Positions 13,501 through 27,072 of a DNA stretch of 64,000 bases are shown in pieces. Under the pieces are notes generated by a model, which saw nothing but the letters and a program-made list of their open reading frames with translations, ran no database searches and was not told where the DNA came from. Positions within the stretch are counted from its first letter, which is position 1, and each line of letters starts with the position of its first letter. The translations under genes were made by a program, and so were the position numbers. Source of the stretch: Agrostemma githago (lineage: Eukaryota; Streptophyta; Magnoliopsida; Caryophyllales; Caryophyllaceae); the NCBI GenBank assembly GCA_958450325.1, contig OY288243.1, positions 46,020,878-46,084,877 on the forward strand, given 5' to 3'.

Positions 13501-16500
13501 AAGGCAACAAAACAAAACAAAAACATAAAGATAACAAACACTACCCCGAACTTCCAAACAAGCCACCACAACCACTACAAATTTCAACAAGCTCCACCCG
13601 AGCACACAACATCACAATTCTCCTCCAAACTTAACAAAAAACAAAGAGGAAAAGAGATAGAATGACGTTACCGGTTGTCTTGAGCTTTCCGAAAATTACG
13701 GCGATCCAGGAACCTATAGGGAAAAAGGGCAAACACACACACAAAACACAAAAACACGACACAAAGACACAAAAGAAAAGGACACAAAAGAAAAGGACAC
13801 AGTAAAAATCTTTTTGATTTTTGCGATTTTTTTTTCTTCAAATTTTTAGGGTTTTTAAAGATTTTTCGAAAAAACTACGAAAATAAAACTAACTACGATA
13901 GAATATCGCTCCCCACACTTAAGCCGAGCAATGTCCTCATGCTCGATCATAGTGTATGGAGACCCAAAAGAAAAGAAACTACGAAAATAAAGCTAAAAAT
14001 CAAAAAGAAAAGTGGAGAAAAGGGTAGAATGTGTCCGGCCGGGGTGTAGTCAAGTCACCATGGGCCGAGACGAGAAAAGATATGGATTGGGGAAGAAATA
14101 AAAAGAAACAAATAAAAGGAAAAAATGGGATGGGAGGACTAGGTGTAATCAAGTCACCTAGTCCGGATTCCGCCCAAATCCGACTAACTCCTACAAAAAG
14201 GTGAAAATCTTGTAAAATTTGGTTTTTCAAATGACTCTCGATGTAGTCAAATCATTGAGAGTCGGGAGCGACCATTACCAAGGCCCCGAGGGCCACCATG
14301 ACACAAATGATAAGGGGAAAGGGAACTAACAAAAGAAGACAAGTAATAAAAGACGGAAAAGAAAGGATAGTTGCCGTACCATGCGGTTAGCAACTCACTC
14401 GCTCCATCGTTTCATAGGTCGATAATGGTACATAGCTTGTCTTTGTCATTGCTATTCCTCTTCTTTCTCAATAAGGCCGCATGGTTAAAGTACAAAGGTA
14501 TAAGGAGGTGGGATTTGATGTGAACGTCGGTGTAAAGTGAAGAGAAAAAGAAGTGAATGTGTGTATATGAAGTTTAGGGGTCATATGATAAGGGCAAGGA
14601 TAGGTAGGGAGGTTGGGAGGGGTATAAAGTGGTTGGGTGGGATCAAATGTCGAAGAAGAGGCAAAAAGGAGGAGCAGGGGACCATCCCGGTCGGGATGGA
14701 TGGTCCTGGTCGGGATGACATACCCGTCCCGGTCGGGAAGCTCCCTTCCCGGTCGGGATCACACTCCAGAAAACCCAATTTTTGGCACACTCATCCCGAT
14801 CGGGATGACATCCTTCCCGGTCGGGACGCTCCCTTCCCGGTCGGGATGAGTCTTCTAACTCTTCATTTCCTTGATAGCTTCACCCACAAGGCCACCAATA
14901 CAAACCCGACTTCCTTGCTCAAAATCTACGCTCTATCAATAACCACTCCTTTCTAAGATTCATCTTCAGTTTGCACCTAACAAATGAGCTCAAAACATCA
15001 TCAAATTCTCTCCCTCACATCGCTCATCAAATTTCCAAATTACAAGAATTTCACAAACACAAAAAAAAATCCTAGAGACAAAATCATAAATAACACAATT
15101 ACAAACACAAAACTAGAAAGAAGAAAGAAAGGGGAATATACAACATGACGGTTCTTAAGGAACTCCGTCAAACCTAGGATGGTGGACTCTTCATTCCTAG
15201 CCATAGCCATCAAGGGCTCGGAGGAGCAAGTCAAACGCAAGAGCCACATCAAAATGAGGGCTCACGCTACCGAGCCAAGCTATCCTCCAAAGCCTCCAAG
15301 TCGGAAGCAAGAAGTAGTCACCTAATGACCCAACGTCATCTTTCATGTTGTCTCCGAGGTCTATCCATCCTACGAGCTTCACCGACCTCTTCCTCCCTAA
15401 GCACCGTCTCCAATCACTAGCAAGCTTCAAGTCTTCATCATGAGGCACAAAAACCGGCTTTGGCCTCATTTCCTTGTTGTGCACCCCCATACCTTCCTCA
15501 AGTTGTGGTTCCCCATCTTCAAGTCCCGGAACAACACTTGTCCCCACATCATCTTGGAGGAGAGAATTGAAACTTCTACCGGCGGTTTCAATCTCTTCCA
15601 AGTCATTGCTTCGCTTACTTGCAAGGGGCTCTTGGTGCTTTTCCATATTATCGCACAAGGGCAACTTGAGGTTGTCATTTTCACCCAAAAACTTCACAAA
15701 TTTCACCAACTCATCCAACTCACTAACCTCCTCAAATTCTTCACCAACATTGCCTTCAACAAAGGTTATTTCCTCATTCGCCTCCTCTTGGGTGGACAAT
15801 TGAGGTTTTTCAAAGCAAGCCTCGCTTCTCAAAGGGGATTAGCGGCTTCGTCATTGGGTTGTTCCCCTTCCCCAAATGAACATCCCTCATCAACTTGTGA
15901 AGATCGAGTTAAAAACATGAGGGTTTGAGCCGTTAAAGCATTCAATCTAGCATTACGTTCCTCACTTCCCCTTCGGAGTTCGGCCAAGATTTCATTGTCT
16001 TTTTGCAATTGTAAGGTCATTTCTCGTTGCATTTGAAGAATCGATTGATTTAACTCCAAGTTTGGCATTTGGTGGCCATTGGGGTTTTGGAGTGTTACTT
16101 GTGAACCTTGATGATGCCTAAGGGGTGGGGCATCATAAGGTTGGTAGTGAGGTGAATATGATTGGTAGTATTGTGGGTTTTGGGGTTCATATTGTGGTTG
16201 AGGTGAAGGGTAATGTGGTGGGTTTTGGAGAAATTGGCTTCCATATGGTGAATCATGATGAAACGTGGTGGGTTCACATTGATAGCTTGAGTAATAGTCA
16301 CCATGATTATAGGAGTGATAAGCATTCACTTGTTGGTAGCCAATTCCATTTCCTTGAAATTCATACCCACGAGTGTCTTGATTATCCCAAGAAGCTTAAT
16401 AGTGGTAGGGAATGTCATGTTATACCCTTGATTCATAGAGGGAGAAGAATAGCTCATGGTAGCTACTAGGTGTGGGAAGTTTAGATCAAACCTCGCGCCT

Positions 16501-19500
16501 TGCTCGAAAACTAGGCTCCTACCCGGTTGGAAACCTCTCAAACTAGCAACCGTCCGTTTATGCGGCTCTGAGTCGTAAGGTAGAGGGTGGTCACCACCTC
16601 TAGGCACAAACTGTAGACTAGGAGCAAACGTGAGAAGTCTAGTGCTTTTTGGGCACTAGACAAGAAAGAAATAAACTTCACACACACAAGAAGCAAAAGA
16701 AAACTAAAAACTACAAAAACGAAGACAAAATCAAGTAAATAGGAAAACAAAGTCTAAACTAGCACCGTCCCCGGCAACGGCGCCAAATTGATGGGAGGGA
16801 TTTGCCGTGGATCCCCACCAATAAATAATGACCAACTAAACCTAACACGTAGATAGGGCAAGTCGGGTCGAGTCCACGGGGACGGTAAAGAGGGTTTAAA
16901 CCAAGTTTCACCCAAATACAAGACTAGGTCAACGAACTAAACTAAACTAGAACGATAAGAAGGGAATAGACTATGACTATGACTAAGCTAGGGGTAACAA
17001 CTAAGGCTAAACAAATCTACCGAACTAAAGAAATCAAATAAGGAAAGAGTAGGGTTAGGTCAGGTTCATAAGTGTAGTAGGATGGTTGGGTAATCGAGGG
17101 TGTAGGTTTCACCTAGTCACTAAGGTCGGTCCGCGCTCTCGCGTCAAAGCCAATGTCTGCACTCTCGTGTCTAAGACAAAACCCGAATACTCATGCAAGA
17201 TATTACCCAATACACAAGGATTCAACCACAAATTAATCACCCAATGAGAAGAATAAACAAGCAAGAGGAGCATTTGCAAACACGAGGTGAGTCAGCTTCA
17301 GCTCCTTACACATAGGGTGATAGTGAAACTGGTGCTTTTTAAGTATTTCCTACAGAGGGTGAAAAGCAAGGGGGAGATAGGGTCTCCTTATCTTAGGCCT
17401 CTCTGCCCCTTGAAATAACCAAAATGGCAGCTATTCAGAGTAAGGGTAAGGAGGTAGAGGGGATACATGTCATAATTTTTTTGACAAAAAGATGGGGAAA
17501 GTTCATCATTTGATCAATGAATTTCCACTCAACAGTGTCATAAGCCTTCTGCAAATCAATCTTGAACAAACACTTTGGAGAGGAACTCTGTGTATCATAT
17601 AATTTGACAATTTGACCAGATATTGGCAGATGAGGATATTCTCTGTAATTCATCTGTCTTCAACAAAAGCTCCGTGCGTATCATTCACCACTTCAGGGAG
17701 AACAACAACCAATCTATTACACAACAATTTGGAAATAACCTTATAGATGGTGTTACAATAAGCAATGGGCTTGAAATATGTCACTGAAGTAGGCCTTTCC
17801 ATCTTTGGGATAAGAGAAAGTGTAGTAGCATTAACTTGTTGAAGCAAGTTACCAGTGGAGAAGAAGTCCATAACAGACCTCATCTTCAATTATCCCCCGA
17901 GCAGACCTGAAAAAGCCACGGTGTATCCATCATGTCCAGGTGCTTTGCCCACCTGAGGAATAAAAAACAAGACCTTTTTAATTTCCTCCTTAGTGACAGG
18001 AGCCTGCAACATGTTCCAATGAGCACAGGCCCAATATCAACAATGCATTTCCTAACAGGAGCTGTGGCCTTTGTACTCCCTAACAACTGCTGATAATAAG
18101 CTAGGAAAGCCTCTTGGACATCAGTTGTAGAGGTAGAAAGGTTACCAGTAATACCATGAATCTCAGTAATTTTGTTTCTACAGATTCTTTGTCTTATACA
18201 GGAATGGAAATATGCAGAGTTTGCATCCCCTTCCTGTACCCAATGGGCCTTGGCCTTTTGTCTAAGGAAACTTTGCCTATCCTGCTGCAATTCCATAGTT
18301 TAGAGGAGCAAATCCAATTCTACATTGATCAAATCAGCATTAGGATTCTACCTCAGAGCCTCCTGCAATGCCTCCAAATCATAGGTAGCCTTGTCTGCTT
18401 GGATCTCAATGTCCGAATAACATTCTTTATTCAAACCCTTAAGAATAGGCTTCTAGGTTTTGAGCTTTTTAACTATAGAGAACATAGGTACTCCTTCAAT
18501 GACCTTATCCCAGTGTAGCTTCACTTTATCTTTAAAAGAGGCTGTACCACCCCACATATATTGAAGTACTTGAAGCATTTGTGATGATTTCCTTCCCACT
18601 TTTTAGAATTTAGAACGCAAGGAGAATGATCAAAAATCCCTTCATGGTGGAAATGTGCCACCAATTCAGGGAACTCAGCCATCCACTCTGTGTTAGTGAG
18701 AAAGCGATCCAATCTACTATATTTCCTACTATCCACCCCTTGCTTATAAGTCAAAGTGAAGAAATTCCCTGTGGCAGGCATGTCAAACAGAGAGCATTCA
18801 TCAAGACAATCAATGAAATCCTCCATGTCCTCATCCTTTGTTTGACCACCAAGTCGTTCCTCCCTAGCAATAACAATATTGAAATCACCAGCTACTCCCC
18901 AAGGGATATTAATATTTTGAGCCAAAGCTTTCAGTCTAGCTCACAGACTCTATCTATCTTTGCCTTCATTAAAGGCATACACCATAGTCATGTAAAACTG
19001 TTTATTAAAGGCCATCATATTCTAGCACACTTATATCAACCAAGTCTGGTTTCCACATCAACCAAACTCTAGCTCCCTTGTGGCTCCCATTATTAGTAGT
19101 AAAGCACATCTCTCCAAAAAAGCATAAGCTATATTAGAGAAATTATTATTATTAACTTTGGTTTCAAGAAGGCCAAACAATCCTACTTATTTTTTCATAA
19201 ATTACTTAACTAATTGCTGTTTATTTACACTATTAAATCCCCGCACATTCTAAAAACCTATTCTAATCATGAGGAGGTTGTTGGTGTGCAAGGTTACCTT
19301 TTTCAGAGCTGCACTATGCTAGGTCAACTGTTATGACCTGTATGACAGTATCTTCCTTTTCCAAGACCCCCTCTGAACTAGTATGGTCTGATCCGCTTGT
19401 AGTCAAATCAGTGGTGATCTTTGGTACTTCTTCTCCTTGGATCACCTTCTTAAAAGTTTGGGTAGAAGCCCCATCTACACCAATCAAAGGAGGATTGGCT

Positions 19501-22500
19501 ATATCCTTGATCAGTGGACTAGACCTCTTAGCAGTAGGCTTCCACTGCTTCTTTTTCTGCACATTACCATCAGGCTTTACTGAAATAGCCTTTCTACATG
19601 CAGCAGATTCATGTCCCAAGCCTTTACATTTATTGCAAATTGTAGGCTTCCATTCATACTCCACCTTAATGCTAGTTTTTTTGTCCTTCATTCAGGAACT
19701 GAACAAGAGAAGGGTACTGCTTCCCTACATGAAGCTCCACCATAATTCTAGCATATCCAAGTCTAGTTTTTTCCATGGTAGTCTGATCAGATTTGATATA
19801 CTTACCCACCATATTGGCAATAATAGGTAAGCATCTCCCCTAGAATCTCAAAGGAAAATCATGCAGCCTTATCCAAGCAGGAACCAGCTTGACATCTTCC
19901 TTCAATAAGTCAACTCCGGCTATCCATGGCTTAACAATGAGGGGTTTGTTATCAAACATATGATAACCTTCACTCAAAACAGCCTCTCTACCCTTAATAT
20001 CCTTAAAACATACAAGGAAAATACCATTAGGCATGAAAGAAACCTTGTCAATGTCATGTTTCTTCCAAACTCTACGTACAAAACCCTCCAGAACCTCCTA
20101 CGGAGGGTTTGCTCCCATAGATTGCTTGTTCCCAATAAGAAATCTCATCCTTTGTGTCCTTGGTAAATTGAATAAGAATTTTCTCATTTTCACGTATTAC
20201 CTCCACCTCTTCAGCGGGGGGCGTAGTAGATTTTTTATTGCGCTGTGTTATCCAAGGGATGTCAAGCATCATCAAAATTCAACCCTGGAATATTATTTAG
20301 TTCATGCATCGCTTTCGTACGTACACCATTATTCTCACACCATCATTCTCACTTAGTCCCGTAGGTTTTTTTGTGCTTGATCCACGATCATTCCTTGGAG
20401 TTCCATTGCCTGTGCTCGAAGATGCTTGCTTTATTCAAGTTTTTGACCCAAAATTTCTTGCCATGACAGCCAGAAAATTGCCTAGTCGTCGCCTCTCTTA
20501 GAGAGCATTATGGTTTCATTCCGCCGATTAATTCCTTAAAATCTCTATGTTTTTATAAAGCACGCATGTTGTTAAGAGGTTTTGATCAACAAGAAGATAT
20601 TGACTTCAATGAAATTTTTTCTCATGTTGTTCGTCATACCTTGATTCATGGATTACTTGCTCTTGTTTCTTGGCATGATTTGGAGTTGGAGCAATTAGAT
20701 GTGAAAGCTGCTTTTCTTCATTATAATTTTGAAGAAGAAATTTATATCCAACAATCCGAGGGATTCATAGTTCATAGCAAAGAGAATTATGTATGCAGTT
20801 TGAATAAGTCTATGGTTTGAAATAGTCTCCACGACAATGGTATAGAAGGTTTGATTCCTTTATGATGACACTAAGCTACTCTAGAAGTAATTATGATAAT
20901 TGTTTATTTTCAGAAGACATTAAATGGGTCATTCGTAAATTTCTTACTTTATGCTGATTGCTGCCCGAGATAAATCTCTTATCAACAAGTTTGAGTAGTG
21001 AGTTTGATATGATAGGTCCTACCAAGAAATTTCTTGGAATGGAGATAAGCAGGGATTGTCAAGAAGGAAAACTCTTTCTATCACAAAAGAGTTTTTATAC
21101 CGAAGATGCTTGACAAGTTCAACTTGAAAGACAATAAACCTATTAATACTCCCATTGCTGCTCATTTCTAATTGTCATCTGAACAATGTCCTCAAACAGG
21201 CGAAGACAAAAGGAGCATGATACATGTTCCTTATTCGAATGCTGTTGGAGGTTTAATGTACGCCATGATGTGTACTTGGCCAGATTTGGCTTATGCAGTT
21301 AGTGTTGTTAGTCGGTTCATGCATAACCCGGGAAAACAACGTTGAGAAGCTTGAAAATGGATACTTTGATACCTTAGGGGTTCTTGTGATATTGGTTTGA
21401 TATTTGATAAACAAAGAGATGTTGCGGGTGGTATTGTTGGTCATGTGGATGCTGATTATGGTGGTGATTTACATCGGAGGTCACTTTTATCTTATATTTT
21501 TACTTTATGGTTTTGTTATCAGTTGGTATTCACTACTTGAAGCCATTGCGGCTTTGTCAACCACTCAAGCACAGTATATTGCTGCCACAGTATAAAAGAG
21601 GCTATACGGCTCCAAGGCGTGATGTGTGAGCGTAGCTTACAACAAGATATTCTTGTCGTATTTTGCGGTAATCAAAGTGTTGTTCATTTGATCAAAACAA
21701 GTAAACATCATTTGAACACCACTATATAAAAGATATTGTTGCCATGGGAGATATGGTTGTCGAAAAGATTCATACAACCGATAATCATGCTAATATGCTC
21801 CCAAACCACTTCTTGCAGTTAAGTTTGATCATCACCTTAACTTAGCTGGAATCACCTGGTGAAATGGCAAGAAAAGTGGAGATTTGTTGGAATTTATGTA
21901 TCTCCATCCCACCTAATAATAGAAAATAATGTTTTCTATTTGCTATTCTTTGCCACCTTTTTAGGAGTAACAAATGAAGTTACTTCTTAGTGGTAGAAAA
22001 TAGTGTTAAGCCAATGCTTTAAATTTTTTTTTGGTGTAAATGTAAGTACATATTAATCCAAAAAATATGTTACATAAAGAGTTCACTCCTACATGCGTAT
22101 GAGCAGACCATCTATCCAAACTTGATCCTCAATGGACAAAGTCCCTTTAATAAGTCTATCAAAACGACTCCTAATCTCCAGCTGAGCAGTATGACACACT
22201 ATGGGGGGAGCAACTAGGACACCCTCCAACCTACTCGTGTTCCTCTGGAACCAAATATGATAAACAACCGGAATTAAAGTTGCTCGGATGATACTCAACT
22301 CCAACCTAGTGCGACGAAGCCTCAGAATCTGCGGTAGATGTACTCATGTACCTAAACTGGAAGCTTGAGCTATAAGCACAAATAAAATAAATGTGAAATA
22401 GACTTCTGATGTTCACAGATGCACTGCATTAGTAAGCAACATACCAAACCTGACCACTCTAACCCGCGTCAGCAGAACGCCACTGTTGCCAACCATGCAA

Positions 22501-25500
22501 CAATCTCATGATTGAGCACTGCCCACCTACACCATACCTAAATGTGCCAACCCACCGTCGCCTCTCTCGTACGCAGTGTCTCATACACATATCTGATCGA
22601 GTACTGCGTCTGACCTTCCTTCCATTTCCCATTCACAAATAACGTATTCAGCTATCCCTTCACCTTACAGATCATATTCCAACCCCATCCAAGCCTAGGT
22701 TTTGCCTCGTAGCTCTCCTAATATAGGGAAATGGATCCATTGAACCCATAATCTAGTAGGGTCCTCAAAGATCTAGGCTACTAGCTTACTAATAGCAGCG
22801 ATGTTCCAGTCGCGCATATTACCGAGGCCTAGACCCCCTTCTGCCTTAGGCAAAGAAACATCATCCCAAGCCACTAAAGGTGCCCGTAAATAATCATGTG
22901 CGCCCGTCCAAAGGAAGTTCCTACACACAACACTAATGCAAGCCAACATTCCCTTGGGAATGATGAAAATCATCGCCTGATAAGAGTGAAGTCTAGTCAA
23001 AACCTCTTGCACAAGAGTCAAGCGACCAACATATGATAGCTTACGCGCACCAAGCCCCCTTATCCTGCTAACAATCCTCTCCTAAAGAATGAGACCTTCC
23101 CTTTTAGTAAGCTTGTAAGGTTTGATCGGAATTCCAAGATAATTAAAGGGAAGGGAGCCTTCAAAACAGGCGGAAAGCCGAATAATCTCCGCCTTTGCAG
23201 CAGCTTGCATCCCCGCGAACTATGCGTTCGACTTCCCTGTACTCATAACCAATCCCGACGCTTCACTAAATGAAGTAAAAGCTTGAAGTACCGTAATGGA
23301 AGGCATGTCTCCTTTGCACAACAGGAGCAGATCATCATATCAGCAAACATAAGGTGACAACCTCATGGGAGCACATCTAGGATGAAACCTGAAAGGGTTG
23401 TCTGTGGCATACCTTAGCATTCTCGAGAGATGTTCCATACAGATCGTAAAAAGCATAAGAGACATAGGATCACCTTGCCAGTCCTCTCTTGCCCTTAAGA
23501 ATCCAAAACTCTCCTCGTTCACATTCAAGGTGTAGGACAAAGTGGTGAAACGTCATAACCCATCCTCTGAAAAGAGGAGGGAAATTCACAGCTCCCATCA
23601 GTTTTTGATCTGGAAATGACCATTCTACACTATCATGTCTTCTTCAGGTTAATTTTGACACCTGGGCAAAGCCATCTTCCTCTGTATCGAATCCCTCTTA
23701 TTACATTCCTACCCATGAGTCATTGATAACTGTGACAGCACTATGGTCCCGTTTCGCTCTAAGTGAGTTATGAAAAAATGCGGAGTTGACATCCCCTTCA
23801 TTAACCCACCCAGCCTTCGCCAATTGTTCCAGGTACTCCTCCTTTCCTGCCTGCAATCACTCTACCCTCTTATTTAGTTCCCTTTCAAGAGCAAGTTGAG
23901 CCTTAATTCTTCTTGATTACACACATTTACCACCTCATCGAAACATGTATTGTTCAATTTCCTCAACTTATACTTGAGACCTTTCATTCTTCGCACAACT
24001 CTAAACATTGGTATCCCATCTACACCCGTAGCCTATCCTGCCTTGACAACCTTCTTAAACTCTAGCTTGAGTCCACATGTTCATGAACTTAAAACTTCTT
24101 GCCTTTCTAACATTTCGTTGCCCAGTGAAGACCACACAAGGATTGTGGTCGAAAGTCTCTTAGGGAGGAAGTGAGCAAACCCCCCTAGGAAAAGATGTTG
24201 CCACATCTGATTGACCAAGCAACGATCAATCCTGCTTCAGGAGCTTGTTTATTGGCCCATGGATACCATGCTCCAGCAAGCCACCTCGTAATCCTCTATA
24301 CACTCCTAAAAGGTTCCATTTCAGCCTGAGTAGGCACATCACTAAGCCTCTCCTCAATTTGTAATACATAATTAAAATCACCACACAACATCCATAGGAC
24401 CCGATCTAGCAGTTTAAAAGATTACAGGTTGGCCCATAATCCATCTCTACCCTCCACAGAATTCAGTCCATAAACAACAAAGAGATTGTATTTATTCAGA
24501 TTACTAAGCAAGACCTCCACAATAATGCTTGGGTCGGAATAGCCTAGCACTGTAAGTTGCACCCTTTTTGGCTTCCACAAGAGCCAAATTCGACCCCCAC
24601 TATGACAATGGTTATTAGTTATACTGCACCAATTATCAGTAAAACTATTAATGATCCTATCAAAGGCTTTGTTCTTTATTTTAGTCACTAAAAGACCCAC
24701 AATATTTAAGTCATGCTTATTCAGAAATTAACAAATGACTTGTTGCTTTTCTTTGCTATTCATACCTCTTACATTCCAAACTCCAAAATTGTGCTATTCA
24801 TACCTCTTACATTCTCTTAAAGTGTCTAAACTAACTGAACTTAAAGTGTTTGAAATGAATTGGAAGTGTTTGAATATAAGTCCAAAATAACAAGGCTTAA
24901 CTTGGTTAATGTCACTATCCCTAATAACATCCAAAATCATATCGACAACAACTTTTCTTATACTTTGCCCTCTACGTACAATGAGGCCAACAATGATCCC
25001 AATTGGTAGATTGGTATAAACAAAGAAATTGAGGCACTCCAAGTTAATAATACCTCAACTGTCACCGACTTACCAATGGGAAAGAAAGCAATTTTGTCAA
25101 AATGGGTCTACAAAGTTAAGCTTAATGCATATGTGAGTCTTGAAAGGTATAAGACTCGGTGGTTATTCGTGGATGTCATCAAAGGGCAGGAGACTTTCTC
25201 TATGGTCGCCAGAATGACAACAATTAGGGCTAGAGGTGTTAATGAGACGAGACAGCTCGCGAGCAACTTGAGCTCGACTCGGTCAATGCTCAACTCGAGT
25301 TCGGGCTTGACTCGACAACTTAACGAGTTCGGTCAAAGCTGAGCAAGGCGTAGTTCGGCTCGGTTCGAAAAGCTCATGAGCAGCCCAATTTGATTTGATA
25401 AGTTAATATTTCTTCTTATTTAAAAAAATACAAATAATAGTTACATAATTTTTCACCATATAAAATGTTCTTATTGATTTGCCTAATACGTTTGTATATG

Positions 25501-27038
25501 TTTTTTTGGATCCCAATTATTAAAATACATCGGTGATAAAAAACAAAATTTTTAATAATTATATATAGGCTCGAGTTAGGCTTGAATTCGGCTCGAACTC
25601 GGATTTTAGCTCGCGAGCTCAATTTTTTAAAGCTCGGGTAAGCTCGAGATTGGTTCGAGTTCGAATTTTGCTTAACGAGCACGAGTCGAGCAATGCCAAG
25701 CTCGTGCTCGGCTCGACTCGTTTACACCCCTAATCAACACTCATTTGTGTAGCTGTTCAGAAACAGTGGGCCATTTACCAAATGGACGCCAATAACGCCT
25801 TTCTTCATGATAACATAGAAGAAGAGGTATACATGCGAATGTCGGATGGTATTCATCCTAATGGCAAAGTTTGCAAGCTCAATAAGTCCTTATATGGTCT
25901 CAAACAAGCATCAAGGCAATAGTTCTCTAAGCTTTGTGAGTTCTTGCATAAATTGGATTATAATCAATCAAAAATGATTATTCCCTCTTCACCTAAGGAA
26001 CAAGGCGACCAGAGGACCATCCTCGCCATATATATGGATGATATCATAGTAGCAGGTTCAGATAAGGTGCAAATCGATACTTTAAAAGCTTAATTGAGTT
26101 CCACATTTGGCATCAAAGATCTCGGTCAACTACATTATTTTCTTGGCATAAAAGTATCTTATGTTCCTAATGGTTTTATTCTCACTCAAAGGAAGTTCAC
26201 CAGTTACTTGCTTCATGAATTAACAACCGATGATAAGAAAATTGTTGTCACGCCTCTGCCACTAAACAACAAGTTTAGTTACGAAGAAAGTCGTTATGCT
26301 GATCCCACACATTACAAAATGCTTATTGGGAAGTTGAACTTCCTTGCTCATACCAGATGTGATTTCTCCTTTGATATCCAAACGTTAAGCTAGTTTATGG
26401 AAAATCCTATACAAAGTCATTATCATGCTGTTTGTCATGTACTCTGGTATCTAAGAGGTACATGTGGTCAAGGTATTTTATTAGGGGGCATAACTCATTG
26501 TAGAAGCTTTCTATGTTTTGTCCCATGTCTAGACGTGCTATCATTGGTGGGTTATTTTATTTGGTCACTCCTCTCAGTTCGAATAGCAAGAAACAAGCCA
26601 CAGTATTAAATCTTCAACCAAGTCTGAACTGCTGAAATCACCTGCGACTCTTGAATGAAATGAGCATCCAAACTCCCTAACTTGTCATTCTTCATTGTGA
26701 TAATCAGAGTCCTTGTGTTCATGGACGAACCAAGCACATTGAATTAGATTGTCATTCCATTCGTGAAAATGTCCTTGAAAGTCTAATTCAACTGATTTAC
26801 TTGCCTATCAAGTCCCAATCAACATTAGAACCTTTTGCACAATCTGAGGCTTTTGCCCAATCTGAGGATGTTACCTTGAATCCTCTATCTTGTCGGGGGG
26901 TGTTGAGTATGGATAAAAACTTTACCAAGCCACGTGCTCCTATAGATAAGGATGATGCACATGATCCAACATAAGTCACTTGATCCATATCCCTAGGCCC
27001 ATCTTTCTTACTTTCCTTTCTTTTAGGTCATTGTTATT

Positions 27039-27072
<34 letters not shown>

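Larger units (their letters stand above)
10573..17278 (-). mobile_element. Non-autonomous LTR retrotransposon (gag-like only), 490-bp LTRs
   Basis: Direct repeats at 10573-11062 and 16789-17278 are 490 bp each, begin TG and end CA on the minus strand, and differ at about nine sites by eye. Reading minus, the 16789 LTR is followed by a Gypsy-type primer-binding site TGGCGCCGTTGCCGGGGA. The 5.7-kb interior has short gag-like frames next to the primer site and then about 4 kb without coding capacity. I see no protease, RT or integrase, so the element depends on a partner (LARD/TR-GAG-like). No matching 5-bp target duplication is visible: flanks are ATATC and AACAC. Confidence 0.85.
9229..20553 (-). 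mobile_element. L1-type LINE A inserted in Copia RT, 17-bp target duplication, itself split
   Basis: A short T run at 9225-9234 is the poly-A tail seen from the plus strand. The duplications TATAAAGCACACATGTT (9212-9228) and TATAAAGCACGCATGTT (20554-20570) differ at one base. Removing the insert rejoins the Copia RT as ..NARYKA-M-LLRGFDQQEDI.. without loss. On the minus strand the order is 5' leader (20276-20553), ORF1, endonuclease, RT, then a zinc-binding C-terminus. A non-autonomous LTR element interrupts RT at 10573-17278. Without it the LINE is about 4.6 kb, shorter than a full L1, in keeping with internal loss at the junction. Confidence 0.88.
5134..22007 (+). mobile_element. Ty1/Copia LTR retrotransposon A, degenerate, with later insertions
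   Basis: The 5' LTR is about 5134-5462 and the remnant 3' LTR starts near 21885. They share the segment TTAGGAGTAACAAATGAAGT and its surroundings. A primer-binding site TGGTATCAGAGCC (initiator-Met type, usual for plant Copia) begins at 5466, and a purine-rich tract GAAAAGTGGAGA precedes the 3' LTR. Gag, protease, integrase, RT and RNase H follow in Copia order. Removing the MITE at 5884-6950 and the LINE at 9229-20553 leaves about 4.5 kb, normal for a Copia. Many stops and frameshifts show it is old and dead. The 3' LTR is cut short where LINE 22024-24793 begins. Confidence 0.9.
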
